This document shows positions 34,502-42,493 of a DNA stretch of 64,000 bases, one piece after another (position 1 is the stretch's first letter; every line of letters starts with the position of its first letter). The translations under genes and the position numbers were made by a program. Under the pieces are notes generated by a model. That model searched no databases. It was not told where the DNA came from and saw only the letters and a list, made by a program, of their open reading frames with translations. Source of the DNA: Chitinophagaceae bacterium (GTDB taxonomy: Bacteria; Bacteroidota; Bacteroidia; Chitinophagales; Chitinophagaceae); the NCBI GenBank assembly GCA_016699815.1, contig CP065012.1:124001-188000 (forward strand), read 5' to 3'.

Positions 34502-36778
34502 ATGCCTTTTGATGTAGAGATGATTAAAAAGCTGTATGCTATCTTCCCAACCAGGGTAGAAGCTGCCAGAAAACTATTGGGAAGACCACTAACACTTACC
34601 GAAAAAATTTTATATGCCCATCTTTGGGAGGGCGCTGCAACCCAGGTTTATGAGCGAAGTAAATCTTATGTAGATTTTGCTCCCGACCGTGTTGCAATGC
34701 AGGATGCTACTGCACAAATGGCTTTATTGCAGTTTATGCAAAGTGGAAGGACAAAAGTGGCAGTACCCAGTACAGTACATTGCGATCACTTAATTGAAGC
34801 AAAAGTAGGAAGCAAAACAGATTTGAACCGTGCCGTAAATGAAAGCAGTGAAGTATATGATTTTTTGGCTTCGGTATCTAATAAATATGGTATTGGCTTT
34901 TGGAAACCCGGCGCAGGTATTATTCACCAGGTTGTTTTGGAAAACTATGCTTTTCCCGGGGGAATGATGATTGGTACCGACAGCCACACAGTAAATGCCG
35001 GCGGATTGGGAATGATAGCCATTGGCGTAGGCGGCGCCGATGCCTGCGATGTAATGGCTGGCCTGCCCTGGGAGCTAAAAATGCCCAAATTAATTGGGGT
35101 AAAACTTACCGGAAAATTAAATGGATGGGTTGCACCCAAAGATGTGATTTTAAAAGTTGCCGGCATACTTACTGTAAAAGGCGGAACCGGCGCCGTAGTG
35201 GAATATTTTGGAGAAGGCGCAATAAACATGAGCTGTACCGGCAAAGGAACTATTTGTAATATGGGTGCAGAAATTGGCGCCACCACTTCTACATTTGGCT
35301 ACGACGAAAGCATGGAACGCTACTTAAATGCAACAGGAAGAGAAGAAATTGCAGCAGCGGCCAATGCCATTAAAGAACAGCTTACCGGCGACCCTGAGGT
35401 ATATACCAACCCCGAAAAATATTTTGACCAGGTAATAGAAATAAACCTCAACGAACTGGAACCCTATTTAAATGGGCCGTTTTCCCCGGACCTTGCTACA
35501 CCCATTTCAAAAATGAAAGAAGCAGCAGCAGCAAACGGATGGCCCACTAAAATTGAAGTAGGTTTAATAGGCAGTTGCACCAATTCCTCATACGAAGATA
35601 TCAGCCGCTCTGTAAGCCTTGCAAAGCAGGTAAAAGAAAAAGGCTTAAAGCTTGCATCTGAGTTTACCATCACACCCGGCAGCGAACAAGTGCGCTATAC
35701 TATTGAAAGAGATGGGTTCCTCAATGTATTTGATCAAATTGGCGCTACAGTATTTGCCAATGCCTGCGGGCCTTGTATTGGCATGTGGGCACGTGTAGGC
35801 GCAGAAAAGCAGGAGAAAAATACTATTGTACACAGCTTCAACAGAAACTTTGCAAAGCGTGCTGATGGCAACCCCAATACTTTTGCTTTTGTAGGCAGCC
35901 CCGAAATTGTTACGGCAATGGCAATTGCTGGATCGCTGGATTTTAACCCGCTTACCGATACCTTAACCAACGATAAAGGCGAACAGGTAAAACTCGATCC
36001 GCCAAATGGAGACGAACTACCTGCAAAAGGTTTTGCGGTAGAAGATGCCGGTTACCAGGCCCCGGCCTCCGACGGAAGCAAGGTAGAAGTAATGGTATCA
36101 CCTACCAGTAAACGCTTGCAATTGCTCGACCCTTTTGCAGCATGGGAAGGCACCGATTTACATGAATTGAAATTGCTCATTAAAGCCAAAGGAAAATGTA
36201 CCACCGATCATATTTCAATGGCTGGGCCATGGTTAAAATTTCGTGGGCATTTAGATAATATCAGCAATAACCTGCTCATTGGCGCCATTAATTTCTTTAA
36301 TGAAAAGGCCGATTCAGTAAAAAACCAACTCACTGCCGAATATGGAACCGTTCCCTCCACCCAAAGAGCGTATAAAGCTGCAGGTATTGGCACCATTGTG
36401 GTAGGCGATGAAAACTATGGAGAAGGATCTTCAAGAGAACATGCGGCAATGGAACCAAGGCATTTGGGCGTAAGGGCCGTGCTGGTAAAATCTTTTGCAA
36501 GGATTCACGAAACCAACCTAAAAAAACAAGGTATGCTGGCGCTCACATTTGCCGATAAAGCAGATTATGATAAAATAAAAGAAGATGACAGCATTGATAT
36601 AAACGGGCTGCTCAGTTTTGCCCCCGGCAAGGCTTTGGAACTGGTATTGCATCATGCAGATGGCACTAAGGATACGCTCCAAGCCAACCATAGCTATAAC
36701 AACCAGCAAATTGAATGGTTTAAAGCCGGCGCCGCACTAAATATTATACGCAAAGAATTTGCTGCTAAAAATAATTAA
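34502..36778 (+). CDS. acn: Aconitate hydratase (mitochondrial type)
   Basis: TCA-cycle enzyme converting citrate to isocitrate, 758 aa, with a [4Fe-4S] cluster. Cluster ligands are Cys359 in GSCTNSS and Cys422/Cys425 in ANACGPCIGMW. The N-terminal three domains include STVHCDHLIEAKVG and GTDSHTVNAGGLGM; the swivelling domain 4 includes KCTTDHISMAG and GEGSSREHAAMEPRHLG. Length and sequence resemble the mitochondrial rather than the AcnA/AcnB forms. Monocistronic, with its own promoter and terminator. Confidence 0.97.
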   Translation: MPFDVEMIKKLYAIFPTRVEAARKLLGRPLTLTEKILYAHLWEGAATQVYERSKSYVDFAPDRVAMQDATAQMALLQFMQSGRTKVAVPSTVHCDHLIEAKVGSKTDLNRAVNESSEVYDFLASVSNKYGIGFWKPGAGIIHQVVLENYAFPGGMMIGTDSHTVNAGGLGMIAIGVGGADACDVMAGLPWELKMPKLIGVKLTGKLNGWVAPKDVILKVAGILTVKGGTGAVVEYFGEGAINMSCTGKGTICNMGAEIGATTSTFGYDESMERYLNATGREEIAAAANAIKEQLTGDPEVYTNPEKYFDQVIEINLNELEPYLNGPFSPDLATPISKMKEAAAANGWPTKIEVGLIGSCTNSSYEDISRSVSLAKQVKEKGLKLASEFTITPGSEQVRYTIERDGFLNVFDQIGATVFANACGPCIGMWARVGAEKQEKNTIVHSFNRNFAKRADGNPNTFAFVGSPEIVTAMAIAGSLDFNPLTDTLTNDKGEQVKLDPPNGDELPAKGFAVEDAGYQAPASDGSKVEVMVSPTSKRLQLLDPFAAWEGTDLHELKLLIKAKGKCTTDHISMAGPWLKFRGHLDNISNNLLIGAINFFNEKADSVKNQLTAEYGTVPSTQRAYKAAGIGTIVVGDENYGEGSSREHAAMEPRHLGVRAVLVKSFARIHETNLKKQGMLALTFADKADYDKIKEDDSIDINGLLSFAPGKALELVLHHADGTKDTLQANHSYNNQQIEWFKAGAALNIIRKEFAAKNN

Positions 36779-36801
36779 GTACAAATACATCAAAAATAAA
36801 G

Positions 36802-36827
36802 AGCGGTATTATTTACCGCTTTTTTTG
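36802..36827. terminator. Bidirectional terminator
   Basis: 7-bp stem AGCGGTA/TACCGCT with eight T after it on the plus strand and an AT-rich tract on the other side. It lies between the convergent aconitase and HisB-N-like genes. Confidence 0.8.
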
Positions 36828-36839
36828 TGTAATAAAAAT

Positions 36840-37436
36840 TTATTGGTTAATCTGGTTCAGGTATGCGTAAATATTTTTCCAATGTGGCGTGGTTAAAGCA
36901 ATTGAAGTTGATTTTATTTGTTCTACCTCTCTGGTGAGTTCAGCGGCGCCAAGTTTTTCATCGCTGCAAAGCCAAAAGCCTTTACAGTTGAGGTTTTTGG
37001 CAAGTTGCATATCGGTAATTCTGTCTCCTATTACAAATGAATGAGCAATATCATAACCCGGGTTATTCATATAATTTATCAATAAACCAGTGCCTGGCTT
37101 ACGTGTGGCCGCATTTTCATTTGGGTATGTACAATCTATTAATATTTCAGAAAACCTGATGCCTTCATTGGCAAAACTTTTAAGGATAAAATCATGAACC
37201 GGAGAAAATTTATCATATGGAAACTCGTCCCTTCCCAATCCATCCTGATTGGTAACCATCACTAATTCGTAATTAAATTTTGTGGCAATTTTATATAAGT
37301 AATGAAACACCATTGGGTAAAAAACCAATTTTTCAAAAGTGTCAATACGGTAACTCGGCGGCGCTTCATTCACCAGGGTTCCATCCCTGTCTATAAATAA
37401 AATTTTTTTTGCTCCCTGTATAATAGATTCCTTCAT
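36840..37436 (-). CDS. HAD-family histidinol-phosphatase-like protein (stand-alone HisB-N domain)
   Basis: A 198-aa HAD phosphatase. The DxD motif is in FIDRDGTLVNEAPP; motif II is VMVTNQDGLGRDEFPYD; the RKPGTGLL segment holds the Lys; and motif IV is VIGDRITDMQLA. This order and the FPYDKF...H segment match the N-terminal histidinol-phosphatase half of bifunctional HisB better than GmhB. The protein ends at WKNIYAYLNQINQ, just where the IGP dehydratase domain would begin in HisB. No other his gene is near. Function as histidinol-phosphatase is likely but an alternative sugar-phosphate substrate cannot be excluded. Confidence 0.75.
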   Translation of the reverse strand: MKESIIQGAKKILFIDRDGTLVNEAPPSYRIDTFEKLVFYPMVFHYLYKIATKFNYELVMVTNQDGLGRDEFPYDKFSPVHDFILKSFANEGIRFSEILIDCTYPNENAATRKPGTGLLINYMNNPGYDIAHSFVIGDRITDMQLAKNLNCKGFWLCSDEKLGAAELTREVEQIKSTSIALTTPHWKNIYAYLNQINQ

Positions 37437-37465
37437 GCTTAAAATAAATGAGGCTGAATAAATTT

Positions 37466-38851
37466 TTATTTTTCAAACACTAAATATTGCCAGGGTTTTA
37501 CATTGAATTTTTTATCTGCATTGGCTTCAAAACTATTTTCTTTGTTAAACACATCCTGGAAATTACCTTTTAGCTTTTCACTTTCAATGGTAAAGCTTAA
37601 ATCATCTTTACTGAAGTTGAGCAAAACCAGCACTTCTTTTTTGCCGTTTTTACGCAAATAAGCAAGCACTTTATCTTCGTATCTGGTTTTTAAAAGATAG
37701 GTTCTTACCGAAGGGTCGCCGGCACTTAGGGCTACATTACTTTTTCTTAAGGCAAGCAGAGTATGGTAAAAATTCTGGAGTTCAAATTTCCTATTCCATT
37801 CAATGGTATCTTTCTCAAAAAATTTCAGGCGTTTTTTATTGGGCAGTTCCTGCCCGCTGTAAATGAGCGGTATGCCGTTCCAGGTAAAACTCAAAACAGC
37901 TAAGGCTTGGGCCATATCGCCGTATTTTTCATATTCTGTGCCGTTCCAGCTGTTTTCATCATGGTTTGTAGTAAACCAAAGGGTCATCTTATTATTTCCG
38001 CAGGCAGAATCATACCTGTTCAGTAATTCCTTTAGCGTTGCAAGGTCGGTTTTGCCTTTATAGAAATCTTCGGTTTTGTGCATCCAGGTCCAGCAGTAAG
38101 CTGCATCAAATACTTGTAGATACTCCGGGTTTTCCAGCGCATCAAATTCTCCCAACCAAAATAATTTTTTTGTTTTTTCAAGTTCGGGTTTAGCTTCCTG
38201 CCAAAAATCCAGTTCCACCCATGTGGCAAGGTCGCACCGAAAGCCATCAATATCTGCTTCCTTAATCCAGTAGAGCATGGCATCTATCATCGCCTTACGC
38301 AATTGGGGGTTTTTGTAATCAAGCTCAATAATATCGTCCATGCCACTGGCAATTTTAAAGGTTCCTGTGGCGCTGTCTTTTTCATAAAAATCGGGATGCT
38401 CCAATGTCCACTTATGGTCCCATCCTGTGTGGTTGGCCACCCAGTCAATTATTACTTTAAAGCCCATTTCATGCGCTTGTGCAACCAGTTTTTTAAAATC
38501 GTCCATTGTTCCAAATTCGGGGCTTACCGAAGTGTAATCTGCGGCAGCATAATAGCTGCCCAAATTGCCTTTTTTATTTTTTTGTGCAATTGGCGTAATG
38601 GGCATAAACCAAAGTGTTTCCACACCCATTGCTTTAAGGCGTGGCAAATGTTGAACAAAGGCATTTAGGGTGCCCTCGGCTGTGTATTGGCGCAAGTTTA
38701 CTTCATACACATTGGTTTGATGTATCCAAAAGGTTGTATTTAAAACTGATGTATCCATTAATTTTTCATTTTGATCCTGCTGGGAATTATTGGAGTTGCA
38801 CTGTGTAAAAACAGCACAAGCCAACATAAATAAAAGCCATTTTAATTTCAT
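37466..38851 (-). CDS. Alpha-amylase family (GH13) lipoprotein
   Basis: A 461-aa surface or periplasmic GH13 glycosidase. Lipoprotein signal with lipobox VFTQC. The (beta/alpha)8 barrel has the catalytic nucleophile D207 in DGFRCDLA, acid/base E235 in LGEF and transition-state stabiliser D298 in TNHDENSW, with VIIDWVANHTG for the first conserved region. The final 80 residues form the usual C-terminal beta domain. The barrel is compact, without extra binding modules. It likely degrades alpha-glucans; 29 bp upstream of the HAD gene on the same strand. Confidence 0.93.
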   Translation of the reverse strand: MKLKWLLFMLACAVFTQCNSNNSQQDQNEKLMDTSVLNTTFWIHQTNVYEVNLRQYTAEGTLNAFVQHLPRLKAMGVETLWFMPITPIAQKNKKGNLGSYYAAADYTSVSPEFGTMDDFKKLVAQAHEMGFKVIIDWVANHTGWDHKWTLEHPDFYEKDSATGTFKIASGMDDIIELDYKNPQLRKAMIDAMLYWIKEADIDGFRCDLATWVELDFWQEAKPELEKTKKLFWLGEFDALENPEYLQVFDAAYCWTWMHKTEDFYKGKTDLATLKELLNRYDSACGNNKMTLWFTTNHDENSWNGTEYEKYGDMAQALAVLSFTWNGIPLIYSGQELPNKKRLKFFEKDTIEWNRKFELQNFYHTLLALRKSNVALSAGDPSVRTYLLKTRYEDKVLAYLRKNGKKEVLVLLNFSKDDLSFTIESEKLKGNFQDVFNKENSFEANADKKFNVKPWQYLVFEK

Positions 38852-38908
38852 ATGATCTGCTTATGTGCCGTAAATTAAGGAGCAACGGGGAAAAAAACAA
38901 TTAAGTTG

Positions 38909-38916
38909 TAAATTTG
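38909..38916 (+). promoter_or_regulatory. Putative ispH -7 box
   Basis: TAAATTTG matches TAnnTTTG, 16 bp before the ispH ATG at 38932. Confidence 0.45.
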
Positions 38917-38931
38917 CATAATTTTCAGGTA

Positions 38932-40167
38932 ATGAAGCAATTTACAATTCCCTTTACATACCGCAGTCCTTTAATTTCACTAATTAAGGAAAAAAGACGG
39001 CAGCAGGATAAAATGAAGAAAGATTTTAGCCCTACTTTGTTGGATTTTGGGCCTGTGCAGATTTTTCTTGCCCGCCATTTTGGCTTTTGCTACGGCGTAG
39101 AAAATGCTATTGAAATTGCCTTTAAAACCATTGATGAAAACCCTGGAAAAAAAATTTATCTGCTCAGTGAAATGATCCACAACCCACGGGTAAATGCCGA
39201 TCTCAAAGAAAGGGGCGTTGTTTTTTTACAGGACACTTTTGGCAAAAAACTCATTCCGTTTGAAGAAATTACCCGGCACGATATTGTACTGATACCTGCA
39301 TTTGGAACTACTTTAAAAATTGAAGAAGAGTTAAAAAGCATAGGTGTGGTTACTGAGCAATATAATACCACCTGCCCATTTGTAGAAAAAGTATGGAACC
39401 GCAGCAGGCAAATAGCCGAAAAAAAATATACCGTAATTGTACACGGCAAGCCTACCCATGAAGAAACCCGTGCTACTTTTAGCCATGCTGCAAATAATAC
39501 GGCAACGGTAATTATTAATAATATGGAAGAAGCGATGCAATTGGGAAAATATATTACCGGCGAAAAACCTGCAGCAGGTTTTTACGCTGAGTTTGCAAAG
39601 AGGTATTCGGATGGGTTTAACGTGGAAAAGGATTTACAAAGAATTGGGGTGGTAAACCAAACCACTATGCTGGCCAGCGATACACAATCCATTGCCGATT
39701 ATTTAAAGCAGGTAATGATTAATAAATATCATTTAACGCCGGAAAATATTGATTTGCATTTTGCCGATACCAGAGATACCCTTTGCTATGCCACCAACGA
39801 TAACCAGGGCGCTGTTTACAGCATGTTGCAACAAACGGCAGATATGGCCATAGTTGTTGGCGGCTATAATAGCAGTAATACCAGCCATTTGGTAGAATTA
39901 TGCGAAGAGCAATTGCCTACCTATTTTATTAAAGATGAAAGTAAAATTATTTCTGCGGATGAAATAATGCATTTTAATTTTCATGATAAGGCAGAGAAAA
40001 CATCGTCTCATTATTTGCCGGAGAAAAAACCGCTTCGCATACTCATCACCAGTGGCGCAAGTTGCCCCGATGCACTTGTGGAGCAGGTTATAGAAAAAAT
40101 AATTTCCTTTTTTCCGGATGCAAAATCCATAAAAGATATAGAAGAAAATTTAAGGCAAACCTTATAG
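38932..40167 (+). CDS. ispH: 4-hydroxy-3-methylbut-2-enyl diphosphate reductase
   Basis: The last step of the MEP isoprenoid pathway, making IPP and DMAPP with an iron-sulfur cluster. 411 aa, the long Bacteroidota/cyanobacterial type. Cluster ligands are Cys53 (FGFCYGVENAI), Cys148 (TTCPFVEKVW) and Cys378 (SGASCPDALVE); IHGKPTHEET-type His residues are also present (VHGKPTHEE). ATG 38932 was chosen over TTG 38914, which overlaps the promoter. The stop overlaps cmk by six bases. Confidence 0.95.
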   Translation: MKQFTIPFTYRSPLISLIKEKRRQQDKMKKDFSPTLLDFGPVQIFLARHFGFCYGVENAIEIAFKTIDENPGKKIYLLSEMIHNPRVNADLKERGVVFLQDTFGKKLIPFEEITRHDIVLIPAFGTTLKIEEELKSIGVVTEQYNTTCPFVEKVWNRSRQIAEKKYTVIVHGKPTHEETRATFSHAANNTATVIINNMEEAMQLGKYITGEKPAAGFYAEFAKRYSDGFNVEKDLQRIGVVNQTTMLASDTQSIADYLKQVMINKYHLTPENIDLHFADTRDTLCYATNDNQGAVYSMLQQTADMAIVVGGYNSSNTSHLVELCEEQLPTYFIKDESKIISADEIMHFNFHDKAEKTSSHYLPEKKPLRILITSGASCPDALVEQVIEKIISFFPDAKSIKDIEENLRQTL

Positions 40168-40839
40168 CCTTTGTGCCACAAGCTTTAAAGCTATATCCAG
40201 TTGTTCTTCCTGGGTAAGATGGGTATTATCTATCACTTCGGCATCATCGGCCTGTTTTAATGGGCTCACTTTTCGGGTAGAATCAATATGGTCACGGGTT
40301 TGCAGGTTATTCCTTACTTCATCAATAGTTACGTTGGGGTTTTTGGCCTGCATTTCCAAAAAACGCCTGTCTACCCTTACGTCAAGGTCGGCCGTCATAA
40401 AAATTTTCAATTCGGCATGGGGAAAAACTGTGGTACCAATATCCCTTCCGTCCATTACAATACCTTTGTGGCGGCCCATTCTTTGTTGTTGAGCTACGGC
40501 CAGCGACCTTACCGATGCAATAGTGGCCACTTCGCTCACTTTTTCCGCCACTACCAGGTCCCTTATTAAATACTCCACATTTTCTTCGTTTAAAAAAATT
40601 TCCGACTGTTCAGATTTTGGGTTGTATTCAAAATGCAAATGGATTTCATTTAACGCTTCGGTTACTTCTTTTTCATCGCTCCAGTCGGTATTTTTTCTTA
40701 AAAAATATAGTGTAATTGCACGGTACATTGCACCGCTGTCAATATAAACATATCCCAGCGCATTGGCCAATTGCTTTGCCAGGGTGCTTTTTCCACAACT
40801 GCTCCAGCCATCAATGGTAATAATTATTTTTTTCGCCAT
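40162..40839 (-). CDS. cmk: Cytidylate kinase
   Basis: A 225-aa (d)CMP kinase. P-loop is GWSSCGKST at residues 11-19; the NMP-binding region contains YIDSGAMYRAIT, and GRDIGTTVFPHA is the family signature. Standard length. Usually followed by ispH or rpsA in Bacteroidota; here ispH is convergent, with a six-base overlap of the 3' ends. Confidence 0.96.
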   Translation of the reverse strand: MAKKIIITIDGWSSCGKSTLAKQLANALGYVYIDSGAMYRAITLYFLRKNTDWSDEKEVTEALNEIHLHFEYNPKSEQSEIFLNEENVEYLIRDLVVAEKVSEVATIASVRSLAVAQQQRMGRHKGIVMDGRDIGTTVFPHAELKIFMTADLDVRVDRRFLEMQAKNPNVTIDEVRNNLQTRDHIDSTRKVSPLKQADDAEVIDNTHLTQEEQLDIALKLVAQRL

Positions 40840-40972
40840 CAGATTACAAAAATGCTGTAAAATTCAGGGATGGCAAAATAGTATATTTATTTTTTTGAAA
40901 TAGAATTAACCGAAAAGATAATTCCTATCTTTAAAAGGAAGTGCTACTATATAAGAAAAGGAATACGCTTTT

Positions 40973-41995
40973 CTAATTAGGCATATAAACTACAAAAGAA
41001 AATTTTTGGTTGCCATTACTGCTTAGAACCTCTAAACCACCAGCCGGATTTTGTGAAGGAAGAACACCGGGAAAATGCCAAAAATAGGCGCCGCCTGAGA
41101 GGCCTGCACGCCGACAGGTAACTACAGCAGAATAATTGTTATCGGTGAGAAATTTTCCCGCTATAATTATTGAATAATGCCCTGCAAAGCCACTTGCAAC
41201 AGTAAAATTTCCTGATCCGGAAAGAATTACAGGCGCAGCCCCGGTACCGTCAATTGTGCCATAGCAAACCGGTACTAGATTAGCAGTACCCGTTTGTGTG
41301 GCAGTAACTTTTTGGTTTACCTGGATGTTGTTATTAACAAAAACATTGCCATTAAAACTTGCCGGACCACCAAATGTAGTACCGCCTTCTGCATAAAAAT
41401 AAACTGCCCGGTTACTTGCATTTGTGCCAGCGCCAACAAAAGTTAAGGCATTTTGGCCAAACGCATTATAGCCAACCTTACCTGCATTAAGTTCTTTTCC
41501 GGCTACACCTGCGCCAAACTCGAAAATATTTAAACCCTGTAGCTGTGCGCTGCCATTCATAATGCTTGTACCGTTTATTGTTGCGTTTCCGGCTATTGTT
41601 GTTGCACCATTTATGCCTACAGTACCGCCAAATATAGAAGCGCCATTTACCTGGAACCTTGTGGTGGGTACCATTCCAATACCTACCTGCCCATTGGGGC
41701 GTATTACCAAGGAATTGGCAGAAGTATTACCGCTTAAATCCGATAATGAAGAAACATATAATCCTTCTTCCCGAATGTTCTTGATGGAAAAATCGGTGCC
41801 TGAGTTGGAAAGATTCCTATTACTGAATAAAAGTTCTGTGGTATCAATAAAAGCTGCTGAACTTATTTTCACTGTACTTCGCAAGGCTTTTTTTACTTCC
41901 AGCTTTTCAACCGGTGTAGTAGTGCCAATCCCTACATTTTGTGCATGGCAATTGTATGAAATTACCATGGCTATAAGAGTGATAGTAAATTTCAT
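40973..41995 (-). CDS. Secreted fibre-like protein with NVGIGTTTP start
   Basis: A 340-aa exported protein (signal peptide to about residue 18, cleaved before QNVG). The mature N-terminus NVGIGTTTPVEKLEV and a second similar element GQVGIGMVPTTRFQVNG are typical of phage-tail-fibre-like or trimeric fibre proteins of Bacteroidota. A run of short Gly/Asn/Thr repeats (residues 120-160, VGINGATTIAGNATINGTS) predicts a beta-helical stalk, followed by a globular C-terminus ending in FSFVVYMPN. No T9SS signal was seen. Role in adhesion is a guess. It has no operon partners. Confidence 0.75.
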   Translation of the reverse strand: MKFTITLIAMVISYNCHAQNVGIGTTTPVEKLEVKKALRSTVKISSAAFIDTTELLFSNRNLSNSGTDFSIKNIREEGLYVSSLSDLSGNTSANSLVIRPNGQVGIGMVPTTRFQVNGASIFGGTVGINGATTIAGNATINGTSIMNGSAQLQGLNIFEFGAGVAGKELNAGKVGYNAFGQNALTFVGAGTNASNRAVYFYAEGGTTFGGPASFNGNVFVNNNIQVNQKVTATQTGTANLVPVCYGTIDGTGAAPVILSGSGNFTVASGFAGHYSIIIAGKFLTDNNYSAVVTCRRAGLSGGAYFWHFPGVLPSQNPAGGLEVLSSNGNQKFSFVVYMPN

Positions 41996-42370
41996 AGAAA
42001 ATTATTTTATATAAATATAAGATTTTATATACAAAATTTAAACTTTAAAAAAATATAGCAATATTGTAGAATAGAAGAATTAAAAAATTATTATATGATT
42101 AATGGAGCTGCTTAGGAATAAAGTGTATAACCGGGATATTTTAATTGGATATTAGTGATGCTAAAATTGAATAACCAAGCAAGTGTACCACTGTATTACC
42201 TGATGCCTATTAATGTAGCCCGAATTTTATGGGAAATTTTATGATACAAATGCTTCGCCTTCATTTTTTGACTCTAAGAACCACTCTTATAGAATAGCAA
42301 TTAAAAAATAATAGAAAGAAACCATAGTTTAAAAAATATTTTTTTAGCAGTTAAAACTACTTTTTATTAT

Positions 42371-42407
42371 CTATCCGAAAAGGCGCTGAGATTAAATCTT
42401 CGGATAG
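42371..42407. repeat. Inverted repeat of unknown role
   Basis: CTATCCGAA (42371-42379) and TTCGGATAG (42399-42407), perfect 9-bp arms. The loop contains a smaller palindrome AGATTAAATCT that would compete with the outer stem. No T-run follows on either strand, so it is unlikely to be a simple terminator. Confidence 0.6.
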
Positions 42408-42443
42408 CGTGAAAAATCATCGCATTATTTACCTTTTTATAAC

Positions 42444-42472
42444 AAAAAGCCTGTTCACAATGAACAGGCTTT
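42444..42472 (-). terminator. clpC terminator
   Basis: Perfect 12-bp stem AAAGCCTGTTCA/TGAACAGGCTTT with a 3-nt loop, and on the minus strand it runs into TTTTTG. It lies 22 bp after the clpC stop. Confidence 0.9.
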
Positions 42473-42493
42473 AAAAAATTTTGAAGAATTAAT

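Larger units (their letters stand above)
41996..42493. other. AT-rich intergenic region with two hairpins
   Basis: About 500 bp without a credible gene on either strand. It contains a 9-bp hairpin at 42371-42407 and the clpC terminator at 42444-42472. The remainder is AT-rich with no recognisable feature. Confidence 0.6.

Noticed and set aside
40973..41995. Phage tail fibre, hence a prophage
   Set aside because: The NVGIGTTTP-type start is common in chromosomal Bacteroidota secreted proteins, and no phage genes are nearby.
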